11,093 nucleotides of DNA from an uncultured Dialister sp. (GTDB lineage Bacteria > Bacillota > Negativicutes > Veillonellales > Dialisteraceae): positions 1 to 11,093 of the forward strand of contig CAKQBK010000077.1 in the NCBI GenBank assembly GCA_934216155.1. The letters are read 5' to 3'. Both the position numbers and the translations under genes were made by a program. Below the pieces are notes generated by a model, which saw only the letters and a list, made by a program, of their open reading frames with translations, made no database searches and was not told where the DNA came from. Below are positions 1 through 6,159 of this stretch, one piece after another. The number at the start of each line of letters is the position of its first letter. Within the stretch, counting starts at the first letter, position 1.

Positions 1-137
1 CTCCGCCAAACACCCTGGTTCTCGGACCTGGCGGATTCTCTTTCAACGACTACGCAAAAGTAGGCGTTCCGATGTGCTTCATTTCCCTCATTGTTTGCCT
101 GATTGTCATCCCGATCGTATGGCCATTCGGCATGTAA
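1..137 (+). CDS. DASS/SLC13-family Na+/dicarboxylate transporter, C-terminal end (partial)
   Basis: The window opens inside a reading frame that ends at a TAA at 135-137; about 45 residues are visible. It begins at the TPPNTLVLGPG motif, the second P-P-N loop of the DASS (SLC13, INDY-like) fold, and ends in one hydrophobic helix closing with WPFGM. The complete transporter at 1170-2459 ends almost the same way, and I count 8 mismatches in the first 86 aligned bases (1-86 against 2329-2414). The two genes are therefore tandem paralogues in the same orientation. By family, the protein is an inner-membrane carrier importing a C4-dicarboxylate or related anion with Na+. This copy ends with two extra codons (GGC ATG). 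A strong terminator follows, so the paralogue downstream is probably transcribed separately. Confidence 0.9.
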   Translation, partial: PPNTLVLGPGGFSFNDYAKVGVPMCFISLIVCLIVIPIVWPFGM

Positions 138-152
138 TGTTGTTTTAAAATT

Positions 153-223
153 GACTGGTAACTAGTGATTGGTGACTGGGATTATTCCCATTTGCCGGTT
201 ACGGGTTGCCAGTCTTTTTTTTT
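153..223 (+). terminator. Rho-independent terminator of the upstream DASS gene
   Basis: A long imperfect hairpin starts with GACTGGTAAC (153-162) and closes with GTTGCCAGTC (205-214). The apex is ACTGGGA/TTAT/TCCCATT, and a run of nine T follows at 215-223. The left arm is itself built from repeated ACTGGT/GTGATT words, the same style as the other word-built palindromes in this window. Confidence 0.85.
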
Positions 224-237
224 GAAGTTGGGAATGA

Positions 238-369
238 GGGATTAGTAGCTAGGCCCTAGGGATTAGGAAATATGAAGTAATTTCTGTAGCGTCACAGCAC
301 TTAGCTTTTAGCTTCTAGCGATATCGAGATTCCTAATTCCTAATCCCTAGCTACTAACCCCTAGCTACC
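238..369. repeat. Word-built imperfect palindrome, GGGATTA/TAGCTA type
   Basis: The left arm (238-268) is made of GGGATTAG, TAGCTAGG and CTAGGGATTAGGAA words. The right arm (330-363) carries their reverse complement, starting TTCCTAATTCCTAATCCC and ending CTACTAACCCC. The spacer between them is about 60 bp and contains AGCTTTTAGCTTCTAGC. The same words form the outer arms of the larger palindrome at 6465-6736, while the interiors differ. No ORF lies inside. It could be a hairpin-forming intergenic repeat or a decayed miniature mobile element. Confidence 0.7.
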
Positions 370-376
370 AGTCACT

Positions 377-872
377 GCTTATCATAAAAACTCGGTTATG
401 AAATAGGGACAAACTAGAATTCATAATACATAGATGACGTGGGAAATGATTGGATTTGTGAAAAAATCGTATTTCTAATAATTTTTTATATTTTCAATTA
501 GGATAGAGAAAAAGTACGTATTTTATGGAGAAAATGCAAAAGAAATGCAACAAAATAATTGAAAATAAATATCAATACATGATTCAATAAATAGATAGCT
601 ATGCAATTAAAAATGGATAGTATATTTTATAATCGCAAGAAAAAATAGGTGAAAATCATAAGCATCTATGGATTTTTTAAAAATAGATAGCTATGCAAAA
701 TAATAGATAGTGTGCAATATAAATACATACTATACAATGGGATAGCAGACTATGGAAATAGGCTTCTATTTCTCAACATCGGAAAGTAAATAAAATATAA
801 CGTTAGTAAAAGCAATGGAATGAAATAGTAAAAGATACTATGGATTATCAATTACATAACAGGCTATGGAGT
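377..872. other. AT-rich gene-free stretch with recurring CTATG words
   Basis: I find no credible ORF here on either strand. The tract is strongly AT-rich. The 16-mer ATAGATAGCTATGCAA occurs at 591-606 and 683-698, and a relative (ATAGATAGTGTGCAA) at 703-717. The core CTATG starts at 599, 666, 691, 750, 838, 864 and 889, and three of the gaps are 25-26 nt. The tract runs up to the likely promoter of the DASS gene, so regulator sites or an upstream AT-rich activating tract are possible. Decayed repeat DNA is equally possible. Confidence 0.4.
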
Positions 873-901
873 TTGAAAAAATAGCTGACTATGTATACAA
901 T
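873..901 (+). promoter_or_regulatory. Probable sigma-A promoter for the DASS gene
   Basis: TTGAAA at 873-878 is followed after exactly 17 bp by TACAAT at 896-901. Transcription would start near 908 and give a leader of about 260 nt before the ATG at 1170. A weaker alternative -10 (TATTAT, 1047-1052) has no convincing -35. Confidence 0.55.
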
Positions 902-907
902 ACACTT

Positions 908-1169
908 AGGTGCTCAATGGACTCACGAAATGAGAATCCATTGAATGTGAGTCTCTTGCCCGGAGACTGTGGTAAAGGAGGATAGCAGGTTGACCGAGGG
1001 ATACTCCGTTTTCCGGATATATTTCGGGATTCATCGGAAATTTAGCTATTATACTTATTTAACAATTACATAATGAGTCCTAAGATTTTCCGGAGACTTT
1101 CTTCATCAAGCGCTTGGTCGCACCGTCTAGGCCCACTTTGAAGAATTATCAAAAGGAAGGTGAATCTTT
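908..1169 (+). promoter_or_regulatory. Long structured 5' leader of the DASS gene, possible cis-regulatory RNA
   Basis: The leader predicted from the promoter at 873-901 begins with two consecutive hairpins. The first is CAATGGACTCA pairing with TGAGAATCCATTG (about 915-943, GAAA-containing loop). The second is AGTCTC pairing with GAGACT (about 951-968). CCGGAGACT at about 1091 repeats part of the second hairpin, so alternative pairing is possible. A further TTCCG/CGGAA pair occurs near 1011-1039. The RBS AAGGAAGG lies at 1153-1160. I do not recognise a known riboswitch class. No intrinsic terminator is obvious before the gene, so any control may act on translation. Confidence 0.35.
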
Positions 1170-2459
1170 ATGGATCCAGCCATTATCACATTGTGTGTAT
1201 TGGCCGTAGCAGCATTTCTGTTCGTAACCGAACTGATCCCGCTGGCTGTTACAGCTATGGCAGCATGTACTGTACTGGGGATTCTGGGCGTACTTCCATC
1301 TAAGGCAGTTTACGCAGGTCTCTCCAATTCCACCGTCGTACTTTTCGGCGGCATGTTCGTTATCGGCGCAGCTATGTTTAAAACAGGCCTCGCTGAAGCA
1401 ATCGGTGTAGCCGTTGTAAAGAAAGCCGGCACCAACGAAATTCCGTTGATGGCAGCTATCATGATTGTTACCATCGTCCTGTCTTCTGTATCCTCCAACA
1501 CAGGTACAGTAGCTTGCCTCATGCCGGTTATTATCGGTATCTGCCAGGCAGCAAATATTCCTGCTTCTAAGGAATTGATGCCACTGGCTATCGCAGCTAA
1601 CGTCGGTGGTACCATCACCATGATTGGTACTCCGCCAAACGTTATCGTTACTGGTGCGCTTTCTGCAGCAGGACTTCCGTCCTTCGGCTTCTTTGAATTC
1701 GCTTACATTGGTGTTCCGCTGTCCATTATCATTTTGGTTTATACTCTGTTCATTGGTCGTCATTTCATTCCAGATAAATCTTCCGGTGCTATGGATGAAG
1801 ATGCCATCAAAGCGGCTAAGGAAGAAGCTGGTGCTTCTGGCGATGATGCTCCAAAGAGCAAAACTAAGATGTGGATTTCCGGTCTGATTCTGATCGGCGT
1901 TGTTGTCTGCATGGCTCTGAACTTGAAGACTGTTCCGCTGCACACCGCAGCAGTTACCGGCGCTATCCTCTGCGTTATCACCGGCTGCCTGAAAGAAAAA
2001 GAAGCTTATGCAGGTATCGACTGGGTAACCATTTTCCTGTTCGCTGGTATGCTTTCCGTTGCATCTGCTATGGAAAAAACCGGCGCTGGCAAACTGATTG
2101 CTGATACCGTTGTAGGTATGATGGGTTCCAGCCCGAATCCATATGTCCTGACCGCTGTACTGTTCCTGATTTCTAACGTACTGACTCAGTTCATGTCCAA
2201 TACCGCATCTGCAGCTCTGCTCGCACCTATCGGTATTTCCATTGCTCAGACCATCGGATGCGATCCGAAACCGGTTCTGATGGCTCTTGGTATTGCAGCT
2301 TCTATGGCATTCGCAACTCCAATGGCTACTCCGCCAAACACCCTGGTTCTTGGCCCTGGCAACTTCTCCTTCAACGACTACGTAAAAGTAGGCGTTCCGA
2401 TGTGCCTCATTTCCTGGATTGCTTGCGTTATCATCGTTCCAATCTTCTGGCCATTCTAA
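1170..2459 (+). CDS. DASS/SLC13-family Na+-coupled dicarboxylate (anion) transporter
   Basis: This 429-residue inner-membrane carrier has the hallmarks of the divalent anion:Na+ symporter family (VcINDY type). It has two inverted repeats, each with an SNT Na+/substrate-site motif (SNT at residues 109-111 and 343-345) followed by a P-P-N loop (GTPPN at 153-157, ATPPN at 386-390). A hydrophilic, Asp/Glu/Lys/Ala-rich cytoplasmic loop covers about residues 202-234 between the halves. The ATG follows AAGGAAGG at 1153-1160. By family it takes up a C4-dicarboxylate such as succinate, malate or fumarate with several Na+ ions. Codon use is strongly biased (CTG, GTA, ACC, GCA), suggesting high expression. 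Tandem duplication with the partial gene at 1-137 and the neighbouring Na+-pump subunits suggest that uptake is paid for by decarboxylation-driven Na+ export. The actual substrate is not readable from sequence. Confidence 0.92.
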   Translation: MDPAIITLCVLAVAAFLFVTELIPLAVTAMAACTVLGILGVLPSKAVYAGLSNSTVVLFGGMFVIGAAMFKTGLAEAIGVAVVKKAGTNEIPLMAAIMIVTIVLSSVSSNTGTVACLMPVIIGICQAANIPASKELMPLAIAANVGGTITMIGTPPNVIVTGALSAAGLPSFGFFEFAYIGVPLSIIILVYTLFIGRHFIPDKSSGAMDEDAIKAAKEEAGASGDDAPKSKTKMWISGLILIGVVVCMALNLKTVPLHTAAVTGAILCVITGCLKEKEAYAGIDWVTIFLFAGMLSVASAMEKTGAGKLIADTVVGMMGSSPNPYVLTAVLFLISNVLTQFMSNTASAALLAPIGISIAQTIGCDPKPVLMALGIAASMAFATPMATPPNTLVLGPGNFSFNDYVKVGVPMCLISWIACVIIVPIFWPF

Positions 2460-2510
2460 TGGTACAAAGATTGTCTTTGAACCAAGTCAATTAGGATAAG
2501 TAGTTTCAAG

Positions 2511-2550
2511 GTCTCTTCCGGCTTGTGCCGGAAGAGGGTCCTTGTCTTTT
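2511..2550 (+). terminator. Strong hairpin with weak T-tract, partial terminator or processing site
   Basis: CTCTTCCGGC (2513-2522), loop TTGT, then GCCGGAAGAG (2527-2536) form a perfect 10-bp stem, followed by the interrupted T-rich stretch CCTTGTCTTTT. Because the T-run is broken, partial read-through into the 43-residue gene at 2624 is likely. It could set the transporter to pump-subunit ratio or protect an mRNA 3' end. A smaller hairpin, CAAAGATTGTCTTTG, lies just upstream at about 2466-2480. Confidence 0.6.
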
Positions 2551-2561
2551 GGTAAGAAAAA

Positions 2562-2599
2562 CTGTCCGCGACAGCTTCGCGAAGGTATCATTTGATACC
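2562..2599 (+). promoter_or_regulatory. Two short inverted repeats upstream of the mini OadG-like gene
   Basis: CTGTC-CGC-GACAG (2562-2574) and GGTATCA-TT-TGATACC (2584-2599) are perfect inverted repeats just upstream of the RBS AAAGAAAGGTGG (about 2603-2614). The second is operator-like in size, but both could equally be small mRNA hairpins. I see no convincing -35/-10 pair between 2460 and 2620. Confidence 0.35.
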
Positions 2600-2623
2600 A
2601 CAAAAAGAAAGGTGGATTTTTAC

Positions 2624-2752
2624 ATGGATACTCCAGGCCCGCTTTCGATTTGTATCACAAACATGGTTATCGTATTTGCAGTTCTGATTTTCCTTGCTTG
2701 CGTTATTCAGCTGATTCACATTGTGGATCCAACCAAGAACAAGAAGAAATAA
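2624..2752 (+). CDS. Mini OadG-like small membrane subunit of a Na+-pumping decarboxylase (43 aa)
   Basis: The protein has 43 residues. A short N-terminus (MDTPGPLSIC) leads into one hydrophobic helix at about residues 11-34, then a short tail ending KNKKK. This matches the membrane anchor of OadG/MmdD/GcdD-type subunits, which stabilise the alpha-beta complex of biotin-dependent Na+ pumps. Known OadG proteins are about twice as long, and the Ala/Pro-rich or metal-binding C-terminal part is missing here. I start at ATG 2624 because AAAGAAAGGTGG lies just upstream; the open frame extends back to 2525 but crosses the hairpin and has no suitable RBS. The beta-subunit gene follows after about 100 bp, which supports the assignment. 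A similar 39-residue gene follows the second beta subunit. A different one-helix partner protein cannot be excluded. Confidence 0.7.
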   Translation: MDTPGPLSICITNMVIVFAVLIFLACVIQLIHIVDPTKNKKK

Positions 2753-2807
2753 TTGAGATATTCTCAAGTGCTTCTATTTCAACCTGAGCAACCTTAAAAC
2801 TTGAGAA
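2753..2807. repeat. Overlapping inverted repeats built from CTTGAG/CCTGAG words
   Basis: TTGAGA-TAT-TCTCAA starts right at the stop codon (2753-2767). TTCTCAAG (2761-2768) can also pair with CTTGAGAA (2800-2807). The stretch between holds CCTGAGCAACCTT, the vocabulary of the larger palindrome at 6160-6314. It is probably a small or decayed copy of that repeat type between the mini OadG-like gene and the beta subunit. Confidence 0.5.
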
Positions 2808-2854
2808 TTTCCGAAAACTGTATACAACAACCATATATCTAGGAGGATACAAAC

Positions 2855-3979
2855 ATGGATGGCTTCATGAGAGCTCTTGTTTCTGTATGGACAGACTCCG
2901 GCTTTGCCGCTCTGACATGGCAGAACATGGTAATGATTCTGGTAGGCTTGATTCTGCTCTACCTGGCAATTGCAAAGCAGTATGAACCACTGCTTCTGCT
3001 TCCAATCGCATTTGGCGATATTATGGCTAACTTCCCGAACACCGGATTCGAAGACGAAATGGGTGTTATGATGGCCATTGGTTTTGGTATTAAATACGAA
3101 ATTTTCCCGCCGCTGATTTTCATGGGCGTAGGCGCTATGACCGACTTTGGTCCACTGATTGCTAACCCGAAGACCGTACTTCTGGGTGCAGCTGCTCAGA
3201 TCGGCGTATTCGTAGCACTGGCTGGTGCAATGATCCTGGGCTTCAACGTTCAGGAAGCAGCATCCATCGGTATCATCGGTGGTGCTGATGGCCCAACCGC
3301 TATTTACCTGACATCTAAACTGGCTCCACATCTTCTGGGCGCCATCGCTGTAGCAGCATACTCCTACATGTCCCTGGTTCCACTGATTCAGCCACCAATT
3401 ATGAAACTGTGCACCACCAAAGAACAGCGTATGATTAAGATGACCAACCTTCGTCCTGTTACCCACTTCGAAAAGGTAGCATTCCCGATCGTTGTAGCCA
3501 TCGTCGTATCTCTGCTTCTGCCACCAGTAGCAGCCCTGATGGGATGCCTCTGCCTCGGCAACCTGTTTGAAGTATCTGGCGTAACCGCTCGTCTTTCCGA
3601 TACCGCTCAGAACTCCCTGTGCAACATCGTTACCATTTTCCTGGCAACTGGTACAGGCCTGACCATGACCGGTGATAAATTCCTTCGTCTGGAAACCATT
3701 GAAATCATCATCCTCGGCCTGATTGCCTTCGCCGCAGGTACCGCAGGTGGCGTAGTCTTTGGTCAGATCATGAGAATTGCATCCGGCAACAAGATCAACC
3801 CACTGATTGGTTCCGCAGGCGTATCTGCAGTACCAATGGCAGCTCGTGTATCCCAGGTTGTAGGTTTGAAAGATAACCCATCCAACTACCTGCTGATGCA
3901 GGCTATGGGACCAAACGTAGCAGGTGTTATCGGTACCGCAGTAGCAGCTGGTACCATGCTGGCACAGTTCGGCAAATAA
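2855..3979 (+). CDS. Na+-translocating decarboxylase beta subunit (OadB/GcdB/MmdB family), copy 1
   Basis: This 374-residue polytopic membrane protein carries out decarboxylation of carboxybiotin coupled to Na+ export. Residues shown to matter in Klebsiella OadB are all present with one constant offset of 58: Asp145 in GGADGPT (D203), Tyr171 in YSYMSLVP (Y229), Asn315 in INPLIG (N373), Ser324 in GVSAVP (S382) and Arg331 in MAARVSQ (R389). The segment [19 protein letters not shown] at about 84-102 is also canonical. The ATG at 2855 follows a perfect AGGAGG at 2841-2846. Codon use is as biased as in the DASS gene, suggesting high expression. It sits behind the mini OadG-like gene and ends at a strong terminator. 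The acyl substrate (methylmalonyl-CoA, glutaconyl-CoA, oxaloacetate or malonyl) is set by an alpha subunit that is not in this window. Confidence 0.95.
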   Translation: MDGFMRALVSVWTDSGFAALTWQNMVMILVGLILLYLAIAKQYEPLLLLPIAFGDIMANFPNTGFEDEMGVMMAIGFGIKYEIFPPLIFMGVGAMTDFGPLIANPKTVLLGAAAQIGVFVALAGAMILGFNVQEAASIGIIGGADGPTAIYLTSKLAPHLLGAIAVAAYSYMSLVPLIQPPIMKLCTTKEQRMIKMTNLRPVTHFEKVAFPIVVAIVVSLLLPPVAALMGCLCLGNLFEVSGVTARLSDTAQNSLCNIVTIFLATGTGLTMTGDKFLRLETIEIIILGLIAFAAGTAGGVVFGQIMRIASGNKINPLIGSAGVSAVPMAARVSQVVGLKDNPSNYLLMQAMGPNVAGVIGTAVAAGTMLAQFGK

Positions 3980-3998
3980 TATCTGCTGACGTTAGCTG

Positions 3999-4045
3999 AT
4001 GAAAAAAGAACTCCAGTGACTTTTGTCACCGGGGTTCTTTTTTCA
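3999..4045 (+). terminator. Strong Rho-independent terminator after beta subunit copy 1
   Basis: TGAAAAAAGAAC-TCC-GTGAC type left arm pairs with GTCACCGG-GGTTCTTTTTTCA, with a short T-rich loop near 4021-4024. The A-run and T-run pair with each other, so the hairpin can terminate transcription in either direction. Confidence 0.9.
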
Positions 4046-4049
4046 TGCA

Positions 4050-4124
4050 GTTAGAAGTGAGAAGTTAGAAGTGAGAAGTGGTGGAAGGGGCGCACAATTC
4101 ATAAAGCGCCCCAATACCCCTTTC
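4050..4124 (+). repeat. Hairpin repeat, GTTAGAAGTGAGAA word type, copy 1
   Basis: Two tandem GTTAGAAGTGAGAA words (from 4050) lead into GGTGGAA and a hairpin: GGGGCGC (4087-4093), a 12-nt loop ACAATTCATAAA, and GCGCCCC (4106-4112), then AATACCCCTTTC. Near-identical copies lie at 4747 and 6079. The stem and loop resemble the GCGTAATG-type repeats at 9351 and beyond. Confidence 0.85.
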
Positions 4125-4207
4125 TATATGGCGGCTGATCATTGCACAGTGGAAGGCGAGAAAGTGACTCCAATGGAAAGCGGTGTCCCAGAACCGTTAG
4201 ATTCCCT

Positions 4208-4236
4208 TTGCTAAAAAAGGCGTGGTGCATTATAAT
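4208..4236 (+). promoter_or_regulatory. Probable sigma-A promoter of the 106-residue membrane protein gene
   Basis: TTGCTA at 4208-4213 and a perfect TATAAT at 4231-4236 are separated by 17 bp. The predicted start near 4243 leaves a leader of about 35 nt. This also shows that the longer open frame starting at 4142 cannot be the translated form from this promoter. Confidence 0.65.
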
Positions 4237-4276
4237 AGATACATATGAAAATTCCCTGATTGAGGATGGTGTAAAT

Positions 4277-4597
4277 ATGGATAGTATGCAGTTGATCGAT
4301 TTATCCGATGTGAAAGATTTCAGTGCTGCTCGCTTTTTGATTTACTGGCTGGTGGCTTCTATTGTAGCTGTACTGGTGGCATATAGCATTGGTGCAGAAA
4401 ATAAAATGAAGTGGTTCAAGCAGAGAAAGAACAATGGCTTCATGGTTCGTCGTGGTCCTCTTGGCAATTTCAGCCTTTTGGGCGTACCGAATTCCAAAGA
4501 AGGCTTTGCTATCACCGCTGGTATTTTTATTGTAGCGGGGATCATTTGGGCAATTTTGATATTTGTCATTTTGCCGATTTTCGGTTATAATTTCTAA
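4277..4597 (+). CDS. Small two-helix membrane protein of unknown function (106 aa)
   Basis: I do not recognise a family. The 106 residues give a short acidic N-terminus (MDSMQLIDLSDVKD), a hydrophobic helix at about 18-38, and a strongly basic loop at about 42-78 (KMKWFKQRKNNG, MVRRGPLGNF). A second long hydrophobic segment at about 79-103 ends FGYNF. With the positive-inside rule the basic loop is cytoplasmic, so both ends would face outward. I start at ATG 4277 because a promoter at 4208-4236 and GAGGATGG (4262-4269) lie just upstream; an in-frame extension to 4142 starts before that promoter. It sits alone between two terminators and between two decarboxylase beta subunits. An accessory role in that pump is an inference from position only; it lacks the single-helix OadG layout. 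Confidence 0.75.
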   Translation: MDSMQLIDLSDVKDFSAARFLIYWLVASIVAVLVAYSIGAENKMKWFKQRKNNGFMVRRGPLGNFSLLGVPNSKEGFAITAGIFIVAGIIWAILIFVILPIFGYNF

Positions 4598-4652
4598 AGT
4601 AAACTCTATAAGACATTTCCTGCGTATGGCACGGGGGTAGGAAATACAAATG

Positions 4653-4690
4653 ATAGACCTGGCATTGGATAAATGTCAGGTCTATTTTAT
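4653..4690 (+). terminator. Rho-independent terminator after the 106-residue gene
   Basis: ATAGACCTGGCAT pairs with ATGTCAGGTCTAT across a short AT-rich loop, followed by TTTTATTTA. A second, weaker stem, ATTTCCT/AGGAAAT (about 4615-4645), precedes it. Confidence 0.8.
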
Positions 4691-4746
4691 TTATAATAGA
4701 AATTGGTTACCCTATTCAATCATAGAAATAAAGGCAGGTGAAACGA

Positions 4747-4817
4747 GTTAGAAGTGAGAAGTTAGAAGTGAGAAGTGAAGGAAGGGGCGCACAAATTTTG
4801 AAAGCGCCCCAATACCC
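4747..4817 (+). repeat. Hairpin repeat, GTTAGAAGTGAGAA word type, copy 2
   Basis: Two tandem GTTAGAAGTGAGAA words (from 4747) are followed by GGGGCGC (4784-4790), the 13-nt loop ACAAATTTTGAAA, and GCGCCCC (4804-4810), then AATACCCATTAC. It lies just upstream of beta subunit copy 2. Most of the 298-bp gap from 4598 to 4895 is this repeat plus the terminator at 4653; I find no clear promoter for the next gene. A TATAAT at 4692-4697 has no -35 at proper spacing. Confidence 0.85.
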
Positions 4818-4895
4818 ATTACATATTTAAAGTAGGAGTTAGAAACGCAATGTCTAATTCTTGATTATTGAATTTTTTTGAAAAAGGAGAAGTAT

Positions 4896-6047
4896 ATGGA
4901 TAACTGGGAAAAAGTATTAGAAGAACTTTTTACCGGTGTGATGGGCATGTCGGACCCTACGGTTTGGATTATGTTTATCATCGGTGGGATTTTGATTTGG
5001 CTGGGGGTCAAGAAGGACTATGAACCGATGCTGCTCTTCCCTATGGGGGTGGGTTGTATTTTGGCTAATATTCCAGGTCACTTTGCGGTCATGCCTACAG
5101 GAGGCGGTGAACCGGGATTTCTGACCGTTCTTTATGAAGCAGGCATTGCCAATGAATTATTTCCTGTGCTGATTTTTATCGCGGTTGGTGCTATGTGCGA
5201 TTTTACGCCACTTATTCGAGCACCTTATGTGATGCTTTTTGCGGCCGCTGCCCATTTTGGTATTTTTGCAGCCACCATCTTGGCAGCTATGGTGGGATTT
5301 CCATTCAATGAAGCCGCTTCCATTGGTATCATTGGCGCGGCTGATGGCCCGACTACCATTTTTGTGGCCCAGAAATTTGCTACCAACTTGCTGGCTCCTT
5401 TGACGGTGACCGCTTTCTGTTATATGTCTTTGGTCCCGATCATTCAGCCGCCTATTATAAAGCTTTTGACAACAAAAGCGGAACGTCGGATTCGCATGCC
5501 ATACCATGAAGAAAAACCAGTGTCCTGGACGGCGAAGTTCCTGTTTCCATTTATGGTGGTTCTGTTTGCAGGAATTTTGGCACCGATTTCTGTACCGCTC
5601 ATCGGGGCCCTCATGTTTGGTAACATGCTGAAAGTTTCTGGTGTTTGCGATTCTTTGTCTGACGCGGCACAGAATGAATTGTCCAATCTGGTTACGCTGT
5701 TCCTGGGCATTACCGTAGGGGCAACCATGACCGCAGAAAATATTCTCACTTTAGATGTGTTGAAAATCCTGGCTCTGGGGGCTGTAGCTTTCGTGTTCGA
5801 TACCGTAGGCGGTGTACTCTTTGCTAAAATTGCCAACCTGTTCTTGAAGAAGAAAATCAATCCAATGATTGGGGCTTGCGGTATTTCTGCCTTCCCTATG
5901 TCCGGCCGCGTCATTGCGAAAATGGCACTGAAAGAAGACAATACCAATTACATCATCCAGCATGCCATGGGTGTCAACGTAGCTGGTCAGGTCGCTTCTG
6001 TCGTAGCAGGCGGCTTGGTGCTGGCTTTGATTCCGGTGTTGATGTAA
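4896..6047 (+). CDS. Na+-translocating decarboxylase beta subunit (OadB/GcdB/MmdB family), copy 2
   Basis: This is a 383-residue polytopic membrane protein of the same family as 2855-3979 but clearly divergent from it. The key residues are kept: Asp150 in GAADGPT, Tyr176 in CYMSLVP, Asn322 in INPMIG, Ser331 in GISAFP and Arg338 in MSGRVI, so it should be an active Na+-coupled carboxybiotin decarboxylase. It differs in several places that are canonical in copy 1: FPVLIFIAVGAMCDF replaces [15 protein letters not shown], and a Gly-rich loop (PTGGGEPG, about 67-74) occupies the segment where copy 1 has EDEMG. The start is ATG 4896, six bases after AAGGAG (4884-4889); a TTG at 4878 in frame would overlap that RBS. 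Codon use is less biased than in copy 1 (more TTG, GCG, GGG), suggesting lower or conditional expression. A mini OadG-like gene follows at 6348. Confidence 0.95.
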   Translation: MDNWEKVLEELFTGVMGMSDPTVWIMFIIGGILIWLGVKKDYEPMLLFPMGVGCILANIPGHFAVMPTGGGEPGFLTVLYEAGIANELFPVLIFIAVGAMCDFTPLIRAPYVMLFAAAAHFGIFAATILAAMVGFPFNEAASIGIIGAADGPTTIFVAQKFATNLLAPLTVTAFCYMSLVPIIQPPIIKLLTTKAERRIRMPYHEEKPVSWTAKFLFPFMVVLFAGILAPISVPLIGALMFGNMLKVSGVCDSLSDAAQNELSNLVTLFLGITVGATMTAENILTLDVLKILALGAVAFVFDTVGGVLFAKIANLFLKKKINPMIGACGISAFPMSGRVIAKMALKEDNTNYIIQHAMGVNVAGQVASVVAGGLVLALIPVLM

Positions 6048-6078
6048 CATTTGGCTATGATTTCGCTTGTGTGAAATA

Positions 6079-6140
6079 GTTAGAAGTGAGAAGTGGTGGA
6101 AGGGGCGCACAGTTCATAAAGCGTCCCAATACCCCCTTTT
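6079..6140 (+). repeat. Hairpin repeat, GTTAGAAGTGAGAA word type, copy 3
   Basis: A single GTTAGAAGTGAGAA word (from 6079) is followed by GGTGGAA, GGGGCGC (6102-6108), the loop ACAGTTCATAAA, and GCGTCCC (6121-6127). The C-to-T change keeps the stem as a G-U pair in RNA. AATACCCCC and a T-run follow, so this copy could terminate transcription after beta subunit copy 2. Confidence 0.8.
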
Positions 6141-6159
6141 TTATTACGTAATGTTGTTA

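Noticed and set aside
1149..1943. Long - strand ORF (264 codons) opposite the DASS gene
   Set aside because: It is an antisense shadow: Asn/Cys/His/Gln-rich composition without hydrophobic core or motifs, no RBS, and full overlap with a clear DASS gene of strong codon bias.
2774..3466. Long - strand ORF (230 codons) opposite beta subunit copy 1
   Set aside because: Same shadow effect from biased codons on the + strand; low-complexity polar composition and no known features.
4142..4276. N-terminal extension of the 106-residue protein to give 151 residues
   Set aside because: The promoter (4208-4236) lies inside the extension, the extra residues are not protein-like, and the RBS GAGGATGG fits ATG 4277.
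4878..4895. TTG start adding six residues to beta subunit copy 2
   Set aside because: The added codons consist of the RBS itself (AAAAAGGAGAAG); ATG 4896 is correctly spaced behind it.
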